A DNA stretch of 64,000 nucleotides from JAAZPT01 sp034180455 (GTDB lineage: Bacteria; Bacillota; Clostridia; Christensenellales; Aristaeellaceae), in NCBI GenBank assembly GCA_034180455.1, contig JAXFOG010000018.1, positions 1 through 64,000 on the forward strand, given 5' to 3'. The position numbers and the translations under genes are program-made. This document shows, in pieces, positions 37,731-48,171 of the stretch (position 1 is its first letter; every line of letters begins with the position of its first letter). The notes below the pieces were generated by a model. That model was not told the DNA's origin. It saw nothing but the letters and a program-made list of their open reading frames with translations, and did no database searches.

Positions 37731-39359
37731 TCCAAAAGAATTAAAGAACCAGATACTTGAGCTTAAATGCGAAGCTCTTGGCAGTAATTTTGAGGGTATA
37801 TGCAGGTATGATGGATATACTCTTTTTGTTGACGGAGCTCTTCCAAGTGAGATAATTAAAGCAAGGGTTGAAAAGTGTAAAAAAACTATGGTTTTGCAAA
37901 ATTAATTGAAATTATTAAAGAAAGCCCATATAGAACGAAGCCAATATGCAATTATTTTGGTGTTTGTGGAGGATGCTCAAGTCAACATATAGAAAATTTA
38001 TATGCTTTACAAGCCAAGTCCAACGCAATTAAAGACATATACTACAAAAATGCTGGAATTGATATTGATGTAAATCTGCCCATACATTTAGAATCAAATC
38101 TACATTGTAGGAATAAGACATCTCTTCCAGTAATAGAAGAAAATGGGCAGATAAAGATTGGCTTTTTCAAGAAAAGATCTCATGATATAGTTGATATCAA
38201 GACTTGTCCTGTCGCTATCAAGAGTATAGATATTATTTTAGATGTGTTTCGTCAATGGATGAAATCTTATAATATCTCTGGATATAATGAAAAAGATAAT
38301 GCTGGAATTATAAGGCATATTATTGTAAGGAACAATAAACAAAGCGAAATAATGATAGTTATTGTTGCCACACAGACCCATATACCATATATTTCTGATT
38401 TAGTTGAGCTACTCAAAGAAAAAGTTAATAATTTTGTATCATTGTATGTAAATATAAATTCTCGCACTGATAATGTTATTCTCGGAGAAAAAAATATTAT
38501 TGTTTATGGAAACGAAGTTCTGCATCAGAAATTATTTAATATTGAATTTGAGATATCTCCATCATCTTTTATGCAGGTAAATAACGAGCTAACAGAGAGC
38601 CTATATAAAACTGCCATAAGTATGGCCAAGATATCAAGAGACTCTGTTTGCCTTGATGCGTATTCAGGAGCAGGCACAATTTCATTAATATTAGCTCAAA
38701 ACGCTAAAAAAGTTTACGGAATAGAAATAGTAAAAGATGCGGTCATAAATGCTAAGAAAACAGCAAGTAAGCATAATATAAATAATACAGAATTTATTGC
38801 AGGTAAAGTAGAGGAAGAACTACCAAAGCTAATAAAAAGTGGCGTAAAGATAGATTTTGTAATGCTTGATCCACCACGCAAGGGAATTGAAAGCAGTGTT
38901 ATTGAGGTTATTGCTGCATCAAACATCAGCAATGTAGTGTATATTAGCTGCAATCCTGCTACACAGTCTAGAGATGTTGCACTATTTTCTAAACACGGCT
39001 ATAAGCTTTGCAAACTTCAACCAGTTGATATGTTTCCATTTACAGCTGAAGTCGAAACGGTAGCACTTTTGTCCAAACTCGATGTCGATAAGCATATAGA
39101 TGTTGAAATTAAGCTGGATGAGCTTGATTTGACAAGTGCTGAAAGCAAGGCAACATATGCTCAAATCAAAGAATATGTTTGGAATAAATTTGGATTAAAA
39201 GTACCTACACTATATATTGCTCAGATAAAAAAGAAATGCGGAATTAAACTGAGGGAGCATTATAACAAATCGAAAAAAGAGAAACAGGTTATTCCACAAT
39301 GCACACCGGAAAAAGAGGAAGCTATCATGGATGCTTTAAGGCATTTTAAAATGATTTAA
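37723..39359 (+). pseudogene. rlmD: 23S rRNA uracil-5-methyltransferase RlmD family, frameshifted in an A7 run
   Basis: Methylates a uracil of 23S rRNA with S-adenosylmethionine, using an iron-sulfur cluster. The frame from ATG 37723 ends at 37905. After an A7 run at 37879-37885 the next frame is open without interruption to 39359. One added A would give 545 residues. The restored protein has a TRAM domain, cluster cysteines (PICNYFGVCGGC, KTCPVA), SAM motif LDAYSGAGTISL, and the catalytic region DPPRKG/YISCNPATQ. The C-terminal 95 residues (DELDLTSAESKATY onward) are a tail seen behind rlmD where conjugative elements have inserted. Overlaps aroQ by 8 bp. Slippage at A7 could still make some full-length protein. 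Confidence 0.88.
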
Positions 39360-39375
39360 TAGAAATGGGGTATTT

Positions 39376-39657
39376 ATGAGATGGATAATAAGAATAATCT
39401 TGTTTCCAATTAGCTTGGCATTAAGTATCCTCACAGCATTTCTAACATTTCTACTTGGTATCGGAACAGCCATACTATATTTGCTGATGATGTTTTGCAT
39501 ATTTGGAGCAATTGCCTCTTTTCTGCAAAAAGAAGTTACCATCGGAATAGAAGCATTGATTATTGGATTCTTAGTTAGTCCATACGGAATACCGATGGTT
39601 GGTGCAACTGTTATAGCTTTTTTACAAGGTATCAATGAAGCAATAAAATCAATATAA
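39376..39657 (+). CDS. Small membrane protein of Tn1549-type elements
   Basis: 93 residues, almost entirely hydrophobic, with two or three membrane spans (5-35, 38-58, 62-85). The pattern FPISLALSILTAFLTFLLGIG and the LVSPYGIP loop match the small membrane protein encoded next to the replication and transfer genes of Tn1549/CTn-type conjugative transposons (CD1845-like). Function unknown. It begins 16 bp after the rlmD stop and is the first recognisable element gene. Confidence 0.7.
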   Translation: MRWIIRIILFPISLALSILTAFLTFLLGIGTAILYLLMMFCIFGAIASFLQKEVTIGIEALIIGFLVSPYGIPMVGATVIAFLQGINEAIKSI

Positions 39658-39679
39658 AAAATTTAATAAAATGGTTACC

Positions 39680-39711
39680 AAAGGCGATAGAGAAAAAACT
39701 ATCGTCTTTTT
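39680..39711 (+). terminator. Intrinsic terminator
   Basis: AAAGGCGATAG pairs with CTATCGTCTTT (one G-T pair), followed by T-rich sequence. Confidence 0.8.
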
Positions 39712-39745
39712 CTTTGCAAATTTTTAAGAGAGGAGGTGATCCTGC

Positions 39746-39919
39746 ATGGACGTTGACTATTTCTATAATCGTGAAGCAGAGAGATTTAACTTTCTGAAAG
39801 TGCCTGAAATATTGGTGGATGGAGAAGAATTTACGGGGCTATCCGCTGAAGCAATTATCCTTTATTCCATGCTTTTGAAACGAACAGGAACAAAGACTAT
39901 AAAGAAGATTGAAAAGTAA
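39746..39919 (+). pseudogene. RepA_N replication initiator, N-terminal fragment
   Basis: 57 residues starting MDVDYFYNREAERFNFLKVP with GLSAEAIILYSMLLKRTG, the winged-helix N-terminus of RepA_N initiators in Tn1549-type elements; the full protein is several times longer. After LLKRTG the sequence jumps to IKKIEK, which belongs to the next gene family (TnpW), so a deletion has joined the two. GAGGAGGTGAT ribosome site is intact. Confidence 0.8.
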
Positions 39920-40041
39920 CTTATGAGGTTATTGTCCATTTTAATGAAAATGCGACTGAAACTATGCAAGATAAATTGAAAAGGATAATGCTTAGAGAAA
40001 TGGAGCGAGAAAAAGACAAAAAACCTCATAAAAATGATTAG
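39913..40041 (+). pseudogene. TnpW-like small element protein, fragment
   Basis: In a frame different from the RepA_N remnant: VTYEVIVHFNENATETM, DKLKRIMLREME and a lysine-rich end. This matches the short transposon-encoded protein TnpW of conjugative transposons. Its first residues (KKIEK) are in the previous frame, so a frameshift separates them. Non-functional. Confidence 0.65.
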
Positions 40042-40073
40042 AAAGTCCTTGACAAGTTATTACAGGCAAGACT

Positions 40074-40871
40074 GTGAAAAGTATCAATATCAGCTGCGGG
40101 GCTCGCCTTGCCCCCTTCAATATCCAGGAGCTTCGGGAAATCACCCTGTACGATGAGCTGGAGATGGACACCATCGGAGACAGAAAGACGGCGCTGTTTC
40201 TAATCATGTCGGATACGGACAGCACCTTTAATTTCCTTATCTCTATGATCTACAGCCAGATTTTCAACCTTCTGTGTAAGAAGACCGACGATGTGTATGG
40301 AGGCAGGCTGCCTGTCCATGTGCGCTGTTTAATCAACGAGTGCGCCAATATCGGGCAGATCCCAAATCTGGAAAAGCTTATGGCCACGATACAAAGCCGC
40401 GAGATTTCCACCTACCTTGTACTGCAGGCACGGTCTCAGCTCAAGGCACTGTATAAGGACAATGCTAATACCATAATCGGCAACTGTGATAGTTCCGTTT
40501 TTCTCGGAGGAAAGGAGCCGACGACACTCAAGGATCTGTCTCAGTCTCTCGGCAAAGAAACGATAGATACCTATAATACCGGTGAGAGCCGCGGGCATGA
40601 GGTGTCTCATAGCCTGAACTACCAGAAACTCGGGAAAGAGCTTGCAACCATTGACGAGCTGACCGTTCTGGACGTCGGCAAGTGTATCTTGCAGCTTTGA
40701 GGTGTGCCTCCGTTCCTCTAGGATAAATACGACATCACCAAACACCCCAACTATAAATATCTTTCGGATGCGAACCCTAAAAATGTCTTTAATATTGAAA
40801 AGTTTCTCTCTACAAAGCTGGTTCCGAAAGCAGATGAAGCCTATGAGGTATTCGACGCAGGCCATGTCTGA
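40074..40871 (+). pseudogene. VirD4/TraG coupling ATPase, C-terminal part with two in-frame stops
   Basis: Remnant of the conjugative coupling protein that feeds DNA to the transfer channel. The frame keeps APFNIQELREIT, IMSDTDSTFNFLISM, the Walker B region INECANIGQIP, ATIQSREIS and FLGGKEPTTLK. In-frame TGA at about 40698 (CGA to TGA) and TAG at about 40731 (TCG to TAG) interrupt CILQL-GVPPFL-DKYDI. The tail HPNYKYLSDANPKNVFNIEKF reaches 40871. The N-terminal half, with Walker A, is gone. The usual E of DEFANIG is N-E-C here. Confidence 0.88.
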
Positions 40872-40911
40872 GAGCCAAGTCCGTCGCCGTCAAAAGCGAC
40901 GGCTCTTCATA
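40833..40911 (+). repeat. Direct repeat, copy 1: virD4 tail plus stem-loop
   Basis: 79 bp, about 80% identical to 48172-48248. It holds the final codons (DEAYEVFDAG), the stop and a hairpin CCGTCGC/GCGACGG (40881-40887, 40896-40902). The two copies bracket the transporter cargo. Confidence 0.85.
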
Positions 40912-41023
40912 GCAAAGGCGATCAAAGGAAAATTTTCAAATAAAACTTACAAGTGTATTATTGGTTTTCTTGAGGCAATATTAATGTTCTTTGCTTCTTT
41001 GGAAATGGTCAGTGAAAAAAGTA

Positions 41024-41056
41024 TTGACAAGTATGTTAGTTTATGCTAACCTACTT
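41024..41056 (+). promoter_or_regulatory. Promoter and operator of the tetR-MATE unit
   Basis: TTGACA at 41024-41029. A near-perfect 11-bp inverted repeat AAGTATGTTAG/CTAACCTACTT (41029-41039, 41046-41056) fills the spacer and reaches the weak -10 (TAACCT, 41047). It is well placed for autorepression by the downstream TetR protein. Confidence 0.75.
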
Positions 41057-41089
41057 ACCGACATGAGTGTCGACAACGGGGAGGACAAT

Positions 41090-41686
41090 ATGACAAGAAA
41101 GCGTTTGACACCTGCTGAAAGAAAAGAAGAAATCCTAAACATTTCACTCCGGGTTTTTTCAGAAAAAGGATACAAAAACACCAGCATGAGAGACTTGGTG
41201 AATGCAACAGGGCTTTCTGCAGGAGGTTTGTATCACCATTACAAAAGCACGGCAGAAATCCTCTATGATTTAATGTTGCAAGGTTGCGTTTATCGTGAAA
41301 ACAAAATCACGGAAAGCCTTAGGGAACTGACGGAGCCGTTGAGTGCAAGGACTTTAGCAAAAATCATCGTTGATAAGGCTTTGGATAGCAACCCATTTAT
41401 TCCTGTATATGTGATGTTTTTACAGTCCATGCAGGAGGATGAACAGCTGCTGTGCCTTTATCAAAAGCTTAGAGAACGCAGTATCTGCCAACTTACACAA
41501 ATGCTGACGAATCATGGATATAGAGATTTTTCTGAGGAAACGTGGACGTTTATCAATGATTTTATCAATACGCTGATTTTAGGCTGCGAAACATTAGGCG
41601 TCCGGCAAGATTTTGTTTCTAAACGCCTTCTTCTGGAAAATATTATTGTTGATGTTTTAAAAGAAAATAGGAAAGAGATTGATTAA
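41090..41686 (+). CDS. TetR-family transcriptional regulator
   Basis: 198 residues. The N-terminal helix-turn-helix covers about 10-55: RKEEILNISLRVFSEKGY, TSMRDLVNATGLSAGGLYHHY. The C-terminal helical ligand domain is of the general drug-binding type. Start at ATG 41090 behind GGGGAGGA; a longer upstream frame lacks a site. It probably represses its own promoter at 41024 and the MATE gene that starts after its stop. Ligand unknown. Confidence 0.9.
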   Translation: MTRKRLTPAERKEEILNISLRVFSEKGYKNTSMRDLVNATGLSAGGLYHHYKSTAEILYDLMLQGCVYRENKITESLRELTEPLSARTLAKIIVDKALDSNPFIPVYVMFLQSMQEDEQLLCLYQKLRERSICQLTQMLTNHGYRDFSEETWTFINDFINTLILGCETLGVRQDFVSKRLLLENIIVDVLKENRKEID

Positions 41687-41687
41687 G

Positions 41688-43079
41688 ATGAACAAAAACA
41701 GTCAGGAACTTCTAACGGAAAAACCGTTCAGCATCATGTTAAAGCTCTCGCTGCCAGCCATCCTGGGCATGATCGTCATCGGTCTTTACCCATTAATGGA
41801 CGGAATTTTTGCTGGTCAAATTTTGGGAGAGAAGGCGATGACCGCCGTGGGAATCGCAATGCCGTTTACCTATATTAACACGGGAATCGCAACGCTGATC
41901 GGGGTCGGATCGGCGTCCCTGTTATCCAGAGCGCTTGGTGCGCAAAATCAGGAAAAGATTGACAAGATCATGGGAAATCTTTGTTTCTGGATTTTATTGC
42001 TGTCGTCTTTTGTTACAGTTTTGGGTTTTGTTTTTTGCAGACACCTTCTCATGCTCTTCGGTGCAGGCGGAGAGCTTTTGGATTTGTCCGCCCGGTATCT
42101 GCGCATCATTTTTATCGGTTCCATTTTTGTAAATTTTGCTCAAGCTGCCAATATGGTAATGCGTGGCGAAGGATTGATGAAACGAGCCATGATGATTATG
42201 GCAATTGGAGCAGGTATCAACATCGTCCTGGATCCGATTCTGATGACGCTTATGGGAGAGCGCGGCATAGAAGGTGCGGCGATTGCAACCATTACAGCAC
42301 AATTCCTTCAGGCACTATTTACCCTTTGGTATTTCAAAGCAAAAAGTGAAGTTGTAAAGATCGGTAAGCTCAAACAGGAACCGGAAATATCTGGTGAAAT
42401 GTTTTCCGTCGGCGTATCCGCAATGCTTATGCAGGTTTTAACGATCATCCAGCAGCGCTTTCTTTACAGCCAAGCATTTCATTACGGCGGGGATACGGCG
42501 GCGGCTATTATGGCAGCCTCTTTAAGGATACAGGCTTTCTCTTTCATTCCGCTTTGGGGGATGAGCCAAGGGCTTCAACCCGCTATAGGCGCTAATTTCG
42601 GCGCGAAGCAATTTGCCAGAGTGAAAGAAATTTTTAACGTTTTCACGGTTAGCTCCATTGTTTTGGCGGCTTTCTTTTGGCTCCCGGGAGAAGCTTTCGC
42701 GAAACCCATTCTCCGCTTGTTTGGTTTATCTAATCAAACGCTGGTTTTGGCTGTCCCAAGTTTTCGCATTATGTACAGCATCTTCATCATCTATGGTGTG
42801 ATGATCATGCTCATGACGTTTTTCCAAGCGGTTGGAGACGGAAAAACAGCCGGCATTCTGGTCATGCTGAGGCAGATTATATTCTATATCCCAGTTGTTA
42901 TTCTTCTTCCGCTTCTGTTTGGAGGACAGAGCCTTTGGTACGTTTTGCCGATTGTTGACGGAGCCATTGTGCTGTTAGGCCTTTACAGGTATTATGCAAC
43001 TGTAAAAAAATGGAGAGAACACCTTGATGCTTCTCATAGGATGACAACACATAGGATACAGCCGGATTCAAAAATATAA
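41688..43079 (+). CDS. MATE-family efflux transporter
   Basis: 463-residue inner-membrane antiporter with twelve predicted spans; the family exports drugs or toxic metabolites using a sodium or proton gradient. N-terminal LKLSLPAILGMIVIGLYPLMDGIFAG and the second-half repeat SVGVSAMLMQVL, IPLWGMSQGLQPAIGANFGA are family features. ATG 41688 is preferred over a TTG at 41679. One base after tetR, so co-transcribed and presumably TetR-controlled. Higher GC than the chromosome. Confidence 0.92.
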   Translation: MNKNSQELLTEKPFSIMLKLSLPAILGMIVIGLYPLMDGIFAGQILGEKAMTAVGIAMPFTYINTGIATLIGVGSASLLSRALGAQNQEKIDKIMGNLCFWILLLSSFVTVLGFVFCRHLLMLFGAGGELLDLSARYLRIIFIGSIFVNFAQAANMVMRGEGLMKRAMMIMAIGAGINIVLDPILMTLMGERGIEGAAIATITAQFLQALFTLWYFKAKSEVVKIGKLKQEPEISGEMFSVGVSAMLMQVLTIIQQRFLYSQAFHYGGDTAAAIMAASLRIQAFSFIPLWGMSQGLQPAIGANFGAKQFARVKEIFNVFTVSSIVLAAFFWLPGEAFAKPILRLFGLSNQTLVLAVPSFRIMYSIFIIYGVMIMLMTFFQAVGDGKTAGILVMLRQIIFYIPVVILLPLLFGGQSLWYVLPIVDGAIVLLGLYRYYATVKKWREHLDASHRMTTHRIQPDSKI

Positions 43080-43198
43080 AATGTTTTTACCGTGAGCCGA
43101 TTATTTTTGTTATAAATTCAGCTGACTTTTGCCTATCGGATACGCTAATAATACAAACAACGGTAATCATCAAATGAAATTTGGACGCGGAGGTCGCT

Positions 43199-44263
43199 AT
43201 GTCACAAACGTCAGAAACGTCGTTTCATGCGAAAACGACAGGTAAAGGACGCAAAAATGTTATTTTTCGGAACGTAATCATCGTTGTTCTTTTAGTTTTT
43301 ACTGTAGGCTTTTTTATCATAGGGTCTGCTGCATATTATCACTATTGCAGCATACGTAAGGAAACGCCCGCTAACATGAATCCAGATATCTCTAAATACG
43401 AGCATCTGAAGCGTACCGAATACTTTGTCCCTTCGGATAAAAGTTTGAATCTTGCTGCCTACCTATATCAAAACACGGATGAAGTAAAAGATGGGTCAAA
43501 ACCTATTGTGGTTCTTTAACATGGACTCGGTTTAGGCGGACACATCCTCTATATTGATGTTATTGATATTCTGGTCAACAACGGTTACCGTGTTTTTACT
43601 TATGATGCTACGGGCTGTGACAACTCAGAAGGGAAAGGTATTTATAGCTATGCGTAGGGGCTGAAAGATCTGGACACGGTCATGACCTTTGTAAAGATGC
43701 AAGACGAATTTAGAGGGATTCCAATACTGCTTTGGGGGCATAGCTGGGGTGCGTATAATTCCTGCGCAGTTGCTCAAAACCATACTGAAGTCATCGGAAT
43801 CGCGGCTCTTTCAGGATATAACAAGATGACACTGCCCATTGCCTGTAACGGTGTATCAGGGAAAATCTTTTACCCCTATATCACACTGTTTAATCGTCTA
43901 ATCTCAGGGAGAATAGCGAATGTGACCGCCATAGAGAGTCTAAAGATGTCTCGGGCAAAAGTATTCATTGCCCATGGCGCAAAGGATAAGATGATTAGCG
44001 CGAATATTGGCTATAATGATTTTTATAAAGCTTTCAAAGATGATGAACGCTTTACGCTCACATGCCTGCAAAACAGACAACATATGAACGTTTATTGCGA
44101 TGATAAAACAGCGAAGTACAGGGATTCTTTTGAAAAAGGGATGGATTTATCTGGCTACGCTGAAGCGGATCGGGAAATGTGGTACGGTGCGGATTCCAAT
44201 TTGATGCGACAGATTCTGAACTTCTATGCCGATTGTTCGGCTAATTACGAATGCAGCAAGTAA
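43199..44263 (+). pseudogene. Membrane-anchored alpha/beta hydrolase with two in-frame stops
   Basis: One reading frame of 354 codons encodes a cytoplasmic N-tail, a membrane anchor (about 28-52) and an alpha/beta hydrolase domain. It is interrupted by TAA at 43517 (expected Ser, VVL-HGLG) and TAG near 43655 (YSYA-GLKDLD). The rest is well kept: oxyanion HGLGLGGH, nucleophile GHSWG, acid HGAKDKMI and His in RQHMNVY. Relatives are often called lysophospholipase-like. GGAGG precedes ATG 43199. Two different stop codons argue for decay, not recoding. Confidence 0.85.
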
Positions 44264-44327
44264 AAGTTGAAGCATAAAGTAATCTTTGTCACAATTTGGC
44301 AGAAACCAATAATAAGGAGTGATTTAT

Positions 44328-46247
44328 ATGAAAAGAAAAAAATTTGATTTTGATGAAGAGTTTGAACGCGCTTCGAACAGCAAGGAGCTTATGCGGAATG
44401 AAGATTTACTAAAAGAGATAGAGAGTTTAAATCTTGACGTTCCTCATGAGGTTATGCAGCGGATCGAGAGTGATATTGAGCAAAGTGAAAACCAGCCTAA
44501 AATCAGTGTGAATGGTCTAAACAAAGCACTTATGAGCGTTGCCCCAGAGTACAAGGGAAGAATGTGGCTTTCTGTTATTTTTGCCTGCCTTGGAGAGATT
44601 TTTAGTTTCGCCACCTATTTCTTTAGTGCTTACGCTGCCGGTTGGCTTATAAAAAGTGCCGGCGGCAATCCGACCGGTTTTGATGAACTTCTGAAATATG
44701 CTTTGCTCGCCATGGGTTCATTATTGCTTTACTTTACACTTACCGGATTCAGCACAACCATTTCACATAAAACATCCTTTTCCATACTTGAAAAACTTAG
44801 ACAGACTCTATTTGAAAAACTGAAGGTGATTCCAATGGGATACCTGGTGGATAATCCGGTCGGTAAGATCAAGGTGATTATTATGGATCGAGTCGCGGAT
44901 ATGGAAGATTGGGTAGCCCATCTCATGCCGGAGTTGCCAAGCCGCCTTTTACATCCAATACTTTGTGTGATTATTTTGTTTTTCTTGGATTGGCGTATAG
45001 GCTTATCAATTTTCGCTCCACTGCCTGTTGTTTTTATAGGGATGGCAACGATGATGTACAAATACCGCAGCAGGATGGCTGTCTGGCTATCAAGCTACGC
45101 CAATGTTGCGGATAGAAGTGCTGAATATGTTCGTGGAATCCCTGTCATCAAAGCTTTTGCACAAGATAAGGTTTCTTACGGAAAATTTGCAGATGCAGTG
45201 AAATTCTATCATTTCTCCACAATGAAGTGGTGGAAGCAAAGCTGGTTTGGTAAAGCCTTAATGACTGCAGCAATGATGACGCCGCAGATAGTGAGTATGC
45301 CATTAGCTTTTTATTTATATGGGAACGGACAAATATGCATCGAAACTCTGCTTTTATCACTTATCCTGCCGATTGCCATTCTTCCGCAGGCTTATGCGAT
45401 CATGATGAGTTTTGAACTCTTTCAGATGGCATCCAATACCTGGGTGTCTATACAAGAACTGCTTGATATGCCTGCCCAAAAACGCCCTGATGCTGGCAAT
45501 AGAGTGGCTATCGACAAAAATAAAGGAATTAAATTAGACGATATAAGCTTTTCTTATCACGATGGAACTGAAGTATTGCACCATATCTCCTTTGAAACCA
45601 AGCCTGGCGAAGTAACCGCACTTGTAGGTCCTTCCGGCGGAGGTAAATCTACGATTGCAAAACTTTTGGCGGGTTTTTGGGATCAGTCGTCAGGTGAAAT
45701 TTCTCTTGGCGGCGTGGATACGAGGAATATCTCGTTTAATCAGCTTGCTGAAGAGGTTTCTTTCGTTTCTCAAGATAACTTCCTGTTCGATGTAAGTATC
45801 AGAGATAATATTCGTCTCGGCAAGCCGGGCGCGACGGAAGAGGAAATTATTACGGCGGCAAAGGCTGCGCATTGTCATGAGTTCATCATGGCGCTGCCTG
45901 ACGGGTACGATACCAAAGCAGGCGAAGCGGGCGGCGCAATGTCGGGCGGTGAACGCCAACGAATAACGCTTGCCAGAGCTATCTTGAAGCCAGCTTCAAC
46001 CATTATTTTAGATGAGGCAACCGCTTATGCCGATCCGGAGAATGAAGCGCTTATTCAAGAAGCAATATCTCATCTTGTAAAGGGAAAAAATCTTGTGATC
46101 GTCGCGCATAGGTTGAATACCATCAAGCAGGCACATCAAATCATTTTAATTGATAAAGGTCAAATTATAGCCAAGGGCAGACATGATGATCTGATGAAAG
46201 AACCACTCTATGCAAGTCTGTGGAAACAATATTTAGGGGAGGAATAA
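44328..46247 (+). CDS. ABC half-transporter, first of a pair
   Basis: 639 residues: an acidic soluble N-terminus of about 75 residues (FDFDEEFERASNSKEL), six spans (about 80-370), and an ATPase with GPSGGGKST, MSGGERQR and ILDEATAYADPENE. It should pair with the next gene as a heterodimer. The closest groups are multidrug or siderophore-type type IV transporters (IrtAB/YbtPQ kind) found on Firmicute elements. AAGGAG precedes ATG 44328. Intact while its hydrolase neighbour is broken. Confidence 0.9.
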   Translation: MKRKKFDFDEEFERASNSKELMRNEDLLKEIESLNLDVPHEVMQRIESDIEQSENQPKISVNGLNKALMSVAPEYKGRMWLSVIFACLGEIFSFATYFFSAYAAGWLIKSAGGNPTGFDELLKYALLAMGSLLLYFTLTGFSTTISHKTSFSILEKLRQTLFEKLKVIPMGYLVDNPVGKIKVIIMDRVADMEDWVAHLMPELPSRLLHPILCVIILFFLDWRIGLSIFAPLPVVFIGMATMMYKYRSRMAVWLSSYANVADRSAEYVRGIPVIKAFAQDKVSYGKFADAVKFYHFSTMKWWKQSWFGKALMTAAMMTPQIVSMPLAFYLYGNGQICIETLLLSLILPIAILPQAYAIMMSFELFQMASNTWVSIQELLDMPAQKRPDAGNRVAIDKNKGIKLDDISFSYHDGTEVLHHISFETKPGEVTALVGPSGGGKSTIAKLLAGFWDQSSGEISLGGVDTRNISFNQLAEEVSFVSQDNFLFDVSIRDNIRLGKPGATEEEIITAAKAAHCHEFIMALPDGYDTKAGEAGGAMSGGERQRITLARAILKPASTIILDEATAYADPENEALIQEAISHLVKGKNLVIVAHRLNTIKQAHQIILIDKGQIIAKGRHDDLMKEPLYASLWKQYLGEE

Positions 46248-46250
46248 GAG

Positions 46251-47987
46251 ATGAAGTTTATCAGATTGTCGTTTAAATTAGCAGGACAGTATAAAAACCG
46301 CCTGAAAGCGGGAATGTTCCTTATTTTTCTGCAAAACGCTTCCATGTTATTTGGCTTTTTCTCTCTCTTTCTTGCATTTGGTTGGATGAATGAGACTACC
46401 GGCAGCCATATTTGGACGATTTTCGGCGTGCTGTTTGCTTCCTTCCTTTTCAATTTTCTGACAGGTTGGGCGAAAAGCGGTCTTAGCGATGGTGTTTTCT
46501 TTGGTATTTTTAAGGATTACCGACTTGCAGTCGGCGAAAAGCTTAAAAAAGCTCCTATGGGATATTTTGCCGAACAGAGTCTTTCAAGAATTATGGCGGC
46601 TTTTACTAATGTCATGAAAAGTCTTGAAAACTACTTGTCAATGAGTATTGACTTTGCTGTTTCCGGCATTTCAATATCCTTTTTCCTCTTGATTGGTATG
46701 TTTGGCGTAAATACTAAAATCGGAATTTTAACCTTAATTTGTTTAACTCTGATTTGGCTCTGTGTGTTTCTTATGATAAATCAAGCAAAGAAAGAGATTG
46801 TCCGGGAACACGCTGCAATTACCAAGGTGGGTGATGCCCTTGTTGATAGCATTAGCGGTATTACCGTGCTTCGCAGTTTTCCATTTGCGGATACAGGTGT
46901 TGTAGAAGAAATACATTCTAAATTGAAGAATGCTTCTGAGGAGCTCAGACTTTCTCAGGTACATTTTGAAATAGTTTTTGTTATTTGTTCAAGAATTTTT
47001 ACGACCGTCATCAATCTTTCGAGCCTGCTTGTCACACTCTTTTCCTGTTATCTTTACACTAAGGGAGAGGTTTTATTGCCACAAGCACTCACCGTTTCGG
47101 CGGCAGGCTTTATGATTTTTGGCGGTCTAAAGCAGCTTGAAAATGCGGCAATCCTGATGGTAAAAAACCCTGCCAACATGCAGTATTTGGACGAAGTTTT
47201 AGATATACCTGAAATAAGCGACGGTACTTTGGAAGCCGTAAGAAATCAAGACATTGTATTTAACAAGGTAAGCTTTAGTTACGATAAGAGAAATCCGATT
47301 CTAAAAAATATATCATTCACTATTCCTCAAGGCTCAAAGACAGCAATAGTAGGGCCCTCCGGCTCTGGGAAAACCACTATTATCAATTTGATATCCCGTT
47401 TTTATGACGTTGACAGCGGTGAAATCAGATTGGGAAACAGGAATGTACGGGATTATAAAGTCGAAAGTCTGCTTAAAAATCTCTCTCTTGTTTTTCAGGA
47501 TGTATATCTTTTCCAAGATACCATTGAGAACAATATCCGCTTTGCAAATCCAAAAGCAAGCCATGAAGAAGTGGTGGAAGCTGCTAAAAAGGCGCGTTGT
47601 CATCATTTTATTATGGAACTTCCTGATGGCTATAACACCATGGTCGGCGAAGGGGGAAGCTCCCTTTCCGGCGGAGAAAAGCAGCGGGTTTCCATTGCCA
47701 GAGCGTTACTTAAAAATGCACCGATCATCCTTTTGGATGAAGCGACCAGCTCGGTCGATCCTGAAAATGAGTATGAGATTCTGGCGGCTATCGAAGAATT
47801 GTCAAAAGGGCATACGGTAGTTTCCATAGCTCACAGACTTTCTACTGTGAGAAAAGCCGATCAAATCTTAGTGATTGATGACGGCAAATTAGTGCAAGAG
47901 GGTAAACATAGCGATCTGATAAACATGGAAGGTATTTACTCAATGTTCATCAAGGCAAGAGAACGAGCAGCCAACTGGAAATTATAA
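46251..47987 (+). CDS. ABC half-transporter, second of a pair
   Basis: 578 residues with six spans (about 20-310) and an ATPase: GPSGSGKTTI, LSGGEKQRVS, LLDEATSSVDPENE, and switch His in SIAHRLSTV. It starts 3 bp after its partner behind GGGAGGA. Direction and cargo of transport are not shown by the sequence. Terminator at 48072. Confidence 0.9.
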   Translation: MKFIRLSFKLAGQYKNRLKAGMFLIFLQNASMLFGFFSLFLAFGWMNETTGSHIWTIFGVLFASFLFNFLTGWAKSGLSDGVFFGIFKDYRLAVGEKLKKAPMGYFAEQSLSRIMAAFTNVMKSLENYLSMSIDFAVSGISISFFLLIGMFGVNTKIGILTLICLTLIWLCVFLMINQAKKEIVREHAAITKVGDALVDSISGITVLRSFPFADTGVVEEIHSKLKNASEELRLSQVHFEIVFVICSRIFTTVINLSSLLVTLFSCYLYTKGEVLLPQALTVSAAGFMIFGGLKQLENAAILMVKNPANMQYLDEVLDIPEISDGTLEAVRNQDIVFNKVSFSYDKRNPILKNISFTIPQGSKTAIVGPSGSGKTTIINLISRFYDVDSGEIRLGNRNVRDYKVESLLKNLSLVFQDVYLFQDTIENNIRFANPKASHEEVVEAAKKARCHHFIMELPDGYNTMVGEGGSSLSGGEKQRVSIARALLKNAPIILLDEATSSVDPENEYEILAAIEELSKGHTVVSIAHRLSTVRKADQILVIDDGKLVQEGKHSDLINMEGIYSMFIKARERAANWKL

Positions 47988-48071
47988 AAATGATAAATTT
48001 TTCCTGTAAACCATAACCAATTGTTGGGTTTGGTAATTAATAGCTTTTTCAAGAACGTACAGATTATTTTT

Positions 48072-48108
48072 AAAGCGACTAAGAACAAAAAATCTTAGTC
48101 GCTTTTCT
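48072..48108 (+). terminator. Terminator of the ABC pair
   Basis: Perfect 13-bp stem AAAGCGACTAAGA/TCTTAGTCGCTTT (48093-48105) plus short T run. Confidence 0.9.
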
Positions 48109-48171
48109 ATGATTCAAAATAAAGAGTAAACGAATTTTTATGGATAACAAAACATGAACAACCGGATTATA

